A DNA stretch of 12,550 nucleotides from Beijerinckiaceae bacterium (GTDB taxonomy: Bacteria; Pseudomonadota; Alphaproteobacteria; Rhizobiales; Beijerinckiaceae). This document shows, piece after piece, positions 7,820 to 12,550 of this stretch. A model generated the notes under the pieces. It saw nothing but the letters and a program-made list of their open reading frames with translations. It ran no database searches and was not told where the DNA came from. The stretch's first letter is position 1. Each line of letters opens with the position of its first letter. Location: assembly GCA_027311205.1 (NCBI GenBank), contig DAICZI010000012.1:1-12550 (forward strand), read 5' to 3'. Made by a program: the position numbers and the translations under genes.

Positions 7820-8665
7820 TCACAAGGCAGGTGTGAGCTTGTCGGCAAGGATCTGATCCATGCTGCGGGCTGGTTCAGCGCAGCCTGCCGCGCCAACAAC
7901 GCGGGCCGGCACACCCGCCACCGTTGTGTTCGGCGGCACGGGGGCAAGCACGACCGAACCTGACGCGATGCGTGCGCAATGGCCGATCTCGATATTGCCA
8001 AGCACTTTGGCCCCGGCCCCGATCAGCACGCCATGCCGGATTTTCGGATGGCGGTCGCCCGTCTCCTTGCCCGTGCCGCCGAGGGTCACATTCTGTAAAA
8101 TCGAGACATCATCGTCAATGACGCAGGTTTGCCCGACGACGATGCCGGTGGCATGATCCATGAAGATACCCTTGCCGATAGTCGCCGCAGGGTTGATGTC
8201 GCACTGAAACACTTCCGAACTGCGGCTCTGCAGCCACAAAGCAAAATCGCGCCGTCCGAATTTCAGCAGCCAATGGGCAAGCCGATAGGTTTGCAGCGCA
8301 TGGAAGCCCTTGAAATACAACAAGGGTTCCAGCGCACGGGTGCAAGCCGGATCGCGGTCAACGACGGCAACCAGATCGGCACGAAAGGCCTCGCTCAAGC
8401 CCGGATCGCGTGCGAGTTGATCGAGAAACGCATGGCGGATGGCGTCGCCCGGCATATCGGCATGATGCAGCCGCGCCGCGACACGATGAATGACCGCCGC
8501 TTCGAGCGTGTCATGGTGCAGGACGCTCGCGAGGATGAAGCCGGAAAGGTCGGGTTCGCGCCGCAGGATTTCCTCCGCTTCCCGGCGCATCCGCGCGAAA
8601 ACAGGATCGACGCGGCCAAGGCCCACGACGTTTTCGGCACCTGGCAGGCTGGATTGCACACTCAT
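7820..8665 (-). CDS. cysE: Serine O-acetyltransferase CysE
   Basis: The 281-residue protein transfers acetyl from acetyl-CoA to L-serine, giving O-acetylserine, the committed step of cysteine synthesis in the cytoplasm. The N-terminal all-helical serine acetyltransferase domain (about 20-145, containing YFKGFHALQTYRLAHWLL) is complete. It is followed by a left-handed beta-helix of hexapeptide repeats (about 155-258). Catalytic residues align with E. coli CysE: D156, H171 in MDHATGIVVG and H206 in GDRHPKI, with the LGGTGK loop at 195-200. Length is close to the usual 270-280. The C-terminus ends in PAL rather than the terminal isoleucine that docks into CysK in enterobacteria, so binding to cysteine synthase cannot be assumed. 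The ATG at 8665 has a strong AGGGAG Shine-Dalgarno (8672-8677) six bases away. It follows the hydrolase gene by 45 bases and is probably cotranscribed with it. It is not an exopolysaccharide acetyltransferase despite the neighbouring operon. Confidence 0.97.
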   Translation of the reverse strand: MSVQSSLPGAENVVGLGRVDPVFARMRREAEEILRREPDLSGFILASVLHHDTLEAAVIHRVAARLHHADMPGDAIRHAFLDQLARDPGLSEAFRADLVAVVDRDPACTRALEPLLYFKGFHALQTYRLAHWLLKFGRRDFALWLQSRSSEVFQCDINPAATIGKGIFMDHATGIVVGQTCVIDDDVSILQNVTLGGTGKETGDRHPKIRHGVLIGAGAKVLGNIEIGHCARIASGSVVLAPVPPNTTVAGVPARVVGAAGCAEPARSMDQILADKLTPAL

Positions 8666-8710
8666 GATTTGCTCCCTGACGCAGCTTGTTGCGAGCTTCT
8701 TTAGCCTGAT

Positions 8711-9481
8711 TCAAGGCCGCGGTCTGTTCAAAAATTCGACAACAGCCGCCTTGAAGGCCTTGTCACCCACCGCAAGATTGTGATCACGCCCGACAATATC
8801 CAGTGCCTCGCCGTGAATAAGCAGCTTTGCCAGTTCATGCGCATCGCCCGCAACATGGTCGAGCGTGCCAACCGCGACCAGAACCGGACAGTTGATTTGC
8901 GCCACTTCGGCGCGGCTCATCTCTTGCCTTGAGCCGCGAATGCAGGCGGCCAGCGCCAATCTGTCGGCCCCGGTGCGCTCCGCAAAGGCGCGAAACATGC
9001 GCTGCATCGGGTCGGTCAGATCATCAAGACTCGCCGCTTCCATGGCGTCGGCAATGCCCGTCGGCAGGCCGACACCTTCAACCAGACGTATGCCAAGCCC
9101 CCCCAAAACGAGGCGGCGCACCATGGCGGGCGCTTGCAGCGCCATGAAAGCGCTGATGCGCGCGCCCATGGAATAGCCAAAAACATCAGCCTCGCTGATG
9201 TCAAGATGCTCGAGCAGACGCAGGGCGTCACCCGCCATCAGCGGCGTCGCATAGGCTTCTGGCCTGGTGGGCCGCGCGCTCGCCCCGTGGCCACGGTTAT
9301 CAAGGGCGATAACGCGCCGCCCATTCTGGCTCAGAGTTGACAGCCAGCCGGGCTGCTTCCAATTGACAAGGGCGCTTGAGGCAAATCCATGCACCAGAAG
9401 CACGGGCGGGCCGGATAGCGGCACCGTGGCGGGGGTATCAGCATAGGCCAATTCGAGTCCGTCAGAAACAAATGTCGGCAT
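8711..9481 (-). CDS. Alpha/beta-fold hydrolase
   Basis: With the ATG at 9481 the product has 256 residues and starts MPTFVSDGLELAY, the usual first strand of this fold. The oxyanion-hole motif HGFASS is at 31-36, DNRGHG at 61-66, the nucleophile elbow GYSMG at 102-106 with S104 as nucleophile, a likely acid at D208 (GTLDHVAGD) and the catalytic histidine H234 (GRDHNL). All three triad residues are present, so it should be an active serine hydrolase. No signal peptide is seen, so it is probably cytoplasmic. The substrate cannot be deduced; esterase, lactonase and C-C hydrolase members share these motifs. The frame extends to 9589, but the extra 36 residues are Cys/His/Arg-rich, precede the fold and overlap the divergent gene's start, so they are rejected. 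GGA at 9490-9492 gives a weak ribosome site. It is the first gene of the unit with cysE. Confidence 0.92.
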   Translation of the reverse strand: MPTFVSDGLELAYADTPATVPLSGPPVLLVHGFASSALVNWKQPGWLSTLSQNGRRVIALDNRGHGASARPTRPEAYATPLMAGDALRLLEHLDISEADVFGYSMGARISAFMALQAPAMVRRLVLGGLGIRLVEGVGLPTGIADAMEAASLDDLTDPMQRMFRAFAERTGADRLALAACIRGSRQEMSRAEVAQINCPVLVAVGTLDHVAGDAHELAKLLIHGEALDIVGRDHNLAVGDKAFKAAVVEFLNRPRP

Positions 9482-9587
9482 GGTCTTGGTTCCGTGGCAA
9501 TGATGGCAGCGCACCCCTACACAAGCGCGCAGGCTTTCTCTATAGAGAGCGCGAAGTTGCTTGCTGGCATTTATCAAGGACAGGGCC
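9482..9587. promoter_or_regulatory. Divergent intergenic region with 12-bp palindrome and candidate plus-strand promoter
   Basis: The 106 bases between the divergent hydrolase and zinc-finger genes contain a perfect 12-bp palindrome, TCTCTATAGAGA (9537-9548). For the plus strand, TATAGA (9541-9546) could be a -10 box with TACACA (9518-9523) as -35, 17 bases apart; each matches four of six consensus positions. By symmetry TATAGA can also be read on the minus strand, though no good -35 sits behind it. The palindrome could also be an operator. The zinc-finger gene has a strong AAGGA (9576-9580) seven bases from its ATG. Confidence 0.4.
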
Positions 9588-9833
9588 ATGGCGCACGGGA
9601 CAACGCCGCATTTCCATAATCAGCCTGGGCTGGCCAAGGTCAAAGTCGGGGCGCGTGAATTCATGTGCATCGGGGCCTTACCGCCGTTTGACCATCCCCA
9701 CATCTTCATCGACATGGGCAGCGGTCGTGATGCCATTTGCCCCTATTGCTCAACGCATTACGTCTATGATGCGAGCCTTGGTGACCACGCCGATCCGCAA
9801 AGCTGCGAAGTGCCTGAGGGAGTCCTCGCCTGA
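9588..9833 (+). CDS. CHCC zinc-finger protein, NDUFS6-like
   Basis: An 81-residue protein with one domain of the zf-CHCC type. The zinc ligands are C27 (FMCIG), H36 (in FDHPH) and C51/C54 (CPYC), spaced as in the mitochondrial complex I subunit NDUFS6, followed by a short aromatic tail (THYVY). In alphaproteobacteria, including Paracoccus, small homologues of this type have been found as extra subunits of respiratory complex I; that role is inferred here from the family. The ATG at 9588 has AAGGA seven bases upstream, so the start is secure; a longer frame from 9561 is not needed. The stop TGA (9831-9833) overlaps the probable CTG start of the next gene, which suggests the two proteins are made together. 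No signal peptide or membrane segment is seen. The protein lies opposite the 5' end of the divergent hydrolase gene. Confidence 0.92.
   Translation: MAHGTTPHFHNQPGLAKVKVGAREFMCIGALPPFDHPHIFIDMGSGRDAICPYCSTHYVYDASLGDHADPQSCEVPEGVLA
9816..9832 (+). promoter_or_regulatory. Ribosome binding site placing a CTG start for the monooxygenase
   Basis: GAGGGAG (9816-9822) is a near-ideal Shine-Dalgarno seven bases before CTG at 9830. In this frame a TGA at 9815-9817 blocks anything further upstream, and no ATG, GTG or TTG occurs between it and GTG at 9962. The CTG overlaps the stop of the zinc-finger gene as CTGA, the same geometry as the common ATGA and GTGA couplings. Confidence 0.7.
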
Positions 9834-11032
9834 ACCGGGGCTCAATAGCCGTTGCGGGTGGTGGCATCGCCGGACTGAGCGCAGCACTGGCGCTGGCGGG
9901 CACCGGACGCTCGGTCAGCGTTTATGAGCGCGCGCCACAGTTCTCCGAGGTTGGCGCGGGCGTGCAGCTTGGCCCCAATGCCTGCCGGGCCCTGAAGGCT
10001 TTAGGCCTGCTGGACCAAGTCAGCGCAGTCGCGACTGAGCCTGAGCGCCTGGTGATCCATCGCGGTCGCGATGGTGCGGCGCTGGTTGATCTGCCGATTC
10101 GCGCCCTTGCCGCGCAGCGCTGGGGCGCGCCGAGCCTGGTGATCCATCGCGGCGATCTGCATGCGGTGTTGCTGGAAGCCGCCCGCGCGCATCCGCGAAT
10201 CGCCATCCACAATGACGCGCGTCTGATCGACATTCAGGACGAGGGCGAGGGCGTGACCCTGCACCTGGCCATGGCTGGTGTCACCGAGTCCCGACTGCAT
10301 TATGCCCTGGTGGCAGCCGATGGCGTTGGCTCGCAACTGCGCGCCAGCTTCGATGGCGGGCGCGGCCTGCGCAATTCCGGGCGGGTCGCGTGGCGAACGC
10401 TGGTTCAGGCTGGCGATGCCCCAAGTTTTGCCCGCGCAGCCGTCACCCATCTCTGGCTCGGCCCCAGGTCGCATCTGGTGCATTATCCATTGCGCGGCGG
10501 CTCGGTGATCAACGTCGTGGCCATTACCGGGGCCATGGCGGGGACGATGAACGCCGACGATTATGACGCCGGCGATGATAGCGCAGCCCACGCGCAGCAT
10601 CTGGCCCGCGCCTTCGCAAGCTTTGCATCAAACGCACGCAAACTGATGGAGGCGGCGCCAGGCTGGCGGATGTGGCCGTTGCTGGATGCCGCGCCGCTGG
10701 CCAGCTTTGCGCAAGGCCGCGTGGCGCTGGCAGGCGATGCCGCCCATCCCATGGTGCCGTTTCTGGCGCAGGGTGCCTCCCAGGCGCTGGAGGATGCGAA
10801 TGCACTGGCTATCAGCTTCTCGCAGTTTCCTGGCAACCCGGCCGCAGCGATGGCCGCCTACAGCCGCGCCCGCGTGACCCGCGCCAATCGCGTGCAGGCT
10901 TCATCCCATCGCCAGGCGATGATCTATCATGCTTCAGGTCTCACCGCGTTGGCGCGCGATCTGGCGATACAAACGCTGGGGCCTTCAGGCATGGCTCGCA
11001 GTCTGGATTGGCTATACAGAGGCGACGACTGA
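9830..11032 (+). CDS. FAD-dependent monooxygenase (UbiH/salicylate-hydroxylase type), probable CTG start
   Basis: From CTG at 9830 the product has 400 residues and all landmarks of group A flavin monooxygenases: the dinucleotide-binding GGGIAG (10-15) with E33 at the end of the second strand for FAD ribose, IHRGDLH (105-111), the ADG motif (163-165) and GDAAHP (302-307) followed by the QGASQALEDA helix. Such enzymes use NAD(P)H, FAD and O2 to hydroxylate an aromatic ring (salicylate, 6-hydroxynicotinate or ubiquinone precursors); the substrate here is unknown. The C-terminus is short, with no extra thioredoxin-like domain, which fits the UbiH/NahG size class. An annotation restricted to ATG/GTG/TTG would start at 9962 and lose the first 44 residues including the FAD motif. 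The gene is coupled to the NDUFS6-like gene. Two 19-nt identical in-frame segments occur inside it (10047-10065, 10134-10152). Confidence 0.93.
   Translation: MNRGSIAVAGGGIAGLSAALALAGTGRSVSVYERAPQFSEVGAGVQLGPNACRALKALGLLDQVSAVATEPERLVIHRGRDGAALVDLPIRALAAQRWGAPSLVIHRGDLHAVLLEAARAHPRIAIHNDARLIDIQDEGEGVTLHLAMAGVTESRLHYALVAADGVGSQLRASFDGGRGLRNSGRVAWRTLVQAGDAPSFARAAVTHLWLGPRSHLVHYPLRGGSVINVVAITGAMAGTMNADDYDAGDDSAAHAQHLARAFASFASNARKLMEAAPGWRMWPLLDAAPLASFAQGRVALAGDAAHPMVPFLAQGASQALEDANALAISFSQFPGNPAAAMAAYSRARVTRANRVQASSHRQAMIYHASGLTALARDLAIQTLGPSGMARSLDWLYRGDD
10047..10152 (+). repeat. 19-nt direct repeat, in frame, within the monooxygenase gene
   Basis: The sequence gcctggtgatccatcgcgg occurs at 10047-10065 and again at 10134-10152, 87 bases (29 codons) apart and in the same frame. 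Both copies encode LVIHRG. The second belongs to the family's IHR-x-DLH motif; the first lies in the more variable segment before it. The identity at third codon positions is more than protein similarity alone requires. Confidence 0.8.
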
Positions 11033-11040
11033 GTCCCGCT

Positions 11041-11241
11041 TCACAAAAGATGCAACGCACCCAGGAGCGGCACAATCCAGGCAGGCAAACCTTGCGACAG
11101 GCTCACCGCAATACCTGCGAGCGCGACAATTGCAATCAGGCCGAGCGACAATTCCAACTGACGATCAGGCTGATGATCTGACGGTGCTTCGGAAAATCCA
11201 AATTGTTCGATATCATTGTGGGATGTCACGCGCATCTGCAT
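11041..11241 (-). CDS. Small hypothetical membrane protein (66 residues)
   Basis: From ATG at 11241 (a second ATG is at 11235) the frame gives 66 residues. A polar N-terminus of about 30 residues (MQMRVTSHNDIEQFGF and on) is followed by two hydrophobic stretches, about 31-48 and 54-66, the second running to the end. I do not recognise a family. The same frame stays open further upstream, but that part lies opposite-frame to gtrA-like coding sequence and reads as His/Arg/Cys-rich shadow, so the short version is preferred. AAGTGGA precedes the ATG at a plausible distance. It is 65 bases after the GtrA-like stop on the same strand and may be the last gene of that unit, or have its own weak promoter (TTGCAC and TACGCT 16 bases apart in the gap). 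Its stop lies 8 bases from the convergent monooxygenase stop. Function unknown. Confidence 0.5.
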   Translation of the reverse strand: MQMRVTSHNDIEQFGFSEAPSDHQPDRQLELSLGLIAIVALAGIAVSLSQGLPAWIVPLLGALHLL

Positions 11242-11306
11242 AATCCACTTGGAGCCGTGCGAAACTGGCAGCGTATTGCGGCAAAAATTATGTGCAATTG
11301 CGACTA

Positions 11307-11726
11307 TTATCGGGTGAACACGAAAAAGTGAGAGCCAAGATAATTCAGGCACATGGCCGATCCGGAGCCTGCCACGATGGCGGGGCCAAGCGTGAAAACG
11401 CTGGTGGGTGCCAAACCCAGAAGCGGCGCGACAAGCAGGCAGAGGCGGAAAACGCCATAATTGACGGTGGCACCGGTGACATTGACCGCAAAATAGCGCG
11501 TCACTTCGCGCCCGCGCTGCCCATGGCGCGCCTGAAATGTGAATCTGCGATTGAGAAGATAGGTCACACTCATCGCGACCAGAATGGCAATGATGCGGCT
11601 GAACGCGGGCTGCAGGCCCAGTTGCCGGGTCAGCCCCCATGTCAGCATGAAATCAACGACAAAGCCGACACTGCCAACCCCGGCAAAGCGGATGATCTGG
11701 CGCTTTTGGCGGGCATCAAACGGCAT
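11307..11726 (-). CDS. GtrA-family membrane protein
   Basis: From ATG at 11726 the product has 139 residues with four hydrophobic segments, the normal GtrA size and topology. Family signatures are visible: IIRFAGVGSVGFVVDF near the N-terminus, then an SRIIA helix leading to TYLLNRRFTF, then RYFAVNVTGATVNYG, and a terminal LNYLGSHFFVFTR matching the family's NY-x-x-x-R-x-x-VF-like ending (here SHFFVF). GtrA-type proteins are thought to help move or anchor polyprenyl-phosphate-linked sugars across the cytoplasmic membrane for surface-glycan decoration, usually beside a GtrB transferase; none is next to it here. The ATG lies 11 bases inside the end of dsbB, suggesting translational coupling; a TTG at 11762 is an alternative start but adds only a proline-rich segment. 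The protein may serve the nearby polysaccharide pathway, but it is not in that operon. Confidence 0.88.
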   Translation of the reverse strand: MPFDARQKRQIIRFAGVGSVGFVVDFMLTWGLTRQLGLQPAFSRIIAILVAMSVTYLLNRRFTFQARHGQRGREVTRYFAVNVTGATVNYGVFRLCLLVAPLLGLAPTSVFTLGPAIVAGSGSAMCLNYLGSHFFVFTR

Positions 11727-12216
11727 CGGACAACCAGGCGGCACGAGCGGCAATGGCGGCAATCAAGGCCGAGACGAGAGCATTCCACGTGGCGAGCGAC
11801 AGGCCCAGCACATGCAATGACACGACATCGCAGCGCACGACCTGCACATGCTGCAGTTGCTTCAGGAAATCCTTCATGTCGGGCGCAGGGGTGGCGCTAC
11901 CCGTGCAGGCGGTCGGGCCTTCCCATATGTGGGCCTCAACGCCGGTGTGATAGATGCCAAACACCATCGAACCCACGAAAATCAGGGCCAGCAGCGCCAG
12001 ACCGCCACGCACCCAGGCCGACGGCGCGCGACGGGCCAGAAGAGCGACTACTGCGGCCAACGGCACGCCAATATCATAGGGCCAGCGCTGGGCGAGACAT
12101 AATTCGCACGGCGCGTAGCCCGCCATCTGAAACACCCAGGCCATCGCGAGCGCGCCAAAGGCCAGGCCAAAGACCAGCCAGGCCGAAGTCGGACGATCAG
12201 GTACCCAGCTTGCCAT
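11716..12216 (-). CDS. dsbB: Disulfide bond formation protein DsbB
   Basis: From ATG at 12216 the product has 166 residues and four membrane helices. It carries the two essential cysteine pairs: C37/C40 in PCELCLAQRWPY, facing the periplasm after helix 1, and C104 (TACTG) with C129 (VVRCD) in the second periplasmic loop. These nearly match E. coli DsbB C41/C44 and C104/C130. The arginine after the first pair, which contacts quinone in E. coli, is present (QRWP). DsbB reoxidises DsbA by passing electrons to ubiquinone in the inner membrane. The frame continues to a TTG at 12237, but the ATG at 12216 is preferred; AGGA at 12228-12231, overlapping the upstream stop TAG, lies 11 bases away and AAGAAG is closer. 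It follows the YqaA-like gene by 13 bases and overlaps the GtrA-like gene by 11, so the three are likely one operon. Confidence 0.95.
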   Translation of the reverse strand: MASWVPDRPTSAWLVFGLAFGALAMAWVFQMAGYAPCELCLAQRWPYDIGVPLAAVVALLARRAPSAWVRGGLALLALIFVGSMVFGIYHTGVEAHIWEGPTACTGSATPAPDMKDFLKQLQHVQVVRCDVVSLHVLGLSLATWNALVSALIAAIAARAAWLSDAV

Positions 12217-12229
12217 GTGCACTTCTTTC

Positions 12230-12550
12230 CTATCCAAACCGTGCTATCGCCCAGAAACCGCCGACAACGGCAATGGCGAGCAACGCCAGGAACCAACCAA
12301 ACCAGCGCTCCAGCAGCGCGTTGATCTGCGTGCCATAAAACCGCATCAGCACCGCGACAATAAAAAACCTTGCGCCGCGTGTGATGGTTGCCAGCGCCAC
12401 GAACAGGCCGAAATTATAACCCATCAGGCCGCTGACGATGGTGACCAGCTTGAAGGGTATGGGCGTCAGGCCCTTGATGAGGATCGCCAGCGCCCCCCAC
12501 TTGGCATAAAACAGCCGCATCGCCGTGATTTTATCGCCATAGCCATAAAG
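12230..12550 (-). CDS. YqaA/DedA-like (SNARE-associated Golgi superfamily) membrane protein, N-terminus cut by window edge
   Basis: The frame is open from the right edge to a TAG at 12230-12232, giving 106 visible residues; the N-terminal part is outside. The visible sequence has the conserved core YAKWGALAILIKGLTPIPFK, then a VTIVSGLMGYNF segment and TRGARFF, typical of the YqaA branch of the VTT/DedA superfamily, and two to three membrane helices, the last at the C-terminus. Superfamily members are integral membrane proteins, some acting in lipid-carrier or polyprenyl-phosphate recycling; the YqaA branch has no established substrate. An internal ATG at 12520 exists but would cut off the conserved core's preceding YGYGDKIT segment, so it is not the real start. 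The dsbB start follows 13 bases downstream; from memory this pairing is common in alphaproteobacteria. Confidence 0.9.
   Translation of the reverse strand, partial: LYGYGDKITAMRLFYAKWGALAILIKGLTPIPFKLVTIVSGLMGYNFGLFVALATITRGARFFIVAVLMRFYGTQINALLERWFGWFLALLAIAVVGGFWAIARFG

Noticed and set aside
7820..8665. CysE as an exopolysaccharide O-acetyltransferase of the adjacent operon
   Set aside because: The full N-terminal serine acetyltransferase domain and the MDHATGIVVG and GDRHPKI catalytic motifs mark a true cysteine-pathway enzyme.
9482..9589. N-terminal extension of the hydrolase to 9589
   Set aside because: Adds 36 Cys/His/Arg-rich residues before the first strand of the fold and would overlap the divergent zinc-finger start.
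11242..11640. Upstream extension of the small membrane ORF to 11640
   Set aside because: The extra sequence overlaps the gtrA-like gene in another frame and is Cys/His/Arg-rich, as expected for a shadow.
11292..12338. Long plus-strand open frame (348 codons) opposite gtrA-like and dsbB
   Set aside because: Its product is rich in Arg, Gln, His and Pro with no recognisable domain, while the opposite strand encodes clear DsbB and GtrA proteins. It is a GC-bias shadow.

Overview
The window looks like chromosomal DNA of a GC-rich alphaproteobacterium. The evidence is a CHCC zinc-finger protein of the NDUFS6 type next to a flavin monooxygenase, an adjacent YqaA-type membrane protein and DsbB, and a classical CysE next to an alpha/beta hydrolase. 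From memory these neighbourhoods fit Hyphomicrobiales or Sphingomonadales; the order cannot be fixed from the sequence alone. The DNA is almost wholly coding. No tRNA, rRNA, CRISPR array, insertion sequence or strong intrinsic terminator was seen, and no gene-free stretch exceeds about 110 bases.

Region 1 (1-7727, all minus strand) is part of an exopolysaccharide or capsule operon of the Wzx/Wzy type. In transcription order it encodes a Wzz/GumC-like polysaccharide co-polymerase with a degenerate tyrosine-kinase domain, a Wzy-like polymerase, a GT4 glycosyltransferase, a Wzx-like flippase, a WecG/TagA/CpsF (GT26) glycosyltransferase, and a second GT4 glycosyltransferase cut by the left edge. 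Most junctions overlap or are only a few bases apart, so the genes are probably cotranscribed and partly translationally coupled. The priming transferase and outer-membrane exporter are not in view and may lie to the left.

Region 2 (7820-9481, minus) holds an alpha/beta hydrolase followed by cysE, the serine acetyltransferase that starts cysteine synthesis. A short spacer of about 90 bases separates cysE from the polysaccharide operon.

Region 3 (9588-11032, plus) is a divergent two-gene unit: an 81-residue CHCC zinc-finger protein (NDUFS6-like) and a UbiH/salicylate-hydroxylase-type FAD monooxygenase. The monooxygenase appears to start at a CTG that overlaps the upstream stop (CTGA) behind a good Shine-Dalgarno. 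Any ATG/GTG/TTG start would remove its FAD-binding motif.

Region 4 (11041-12550, minus) contains a YqaA/DedA-like membrane protein (cut by the right edge), DsbB, a GtrA-family membrane protein and a small hypothetical two-helix protein. It converges on the monooxygenase with 8 bases between the stop codons.

I found no wholly new system. The points most worth checking are the CTG start, the pseudokinase-like co-polymerase, the NDUFS6-like/monooxygenase coupling and the small membrane ORF.
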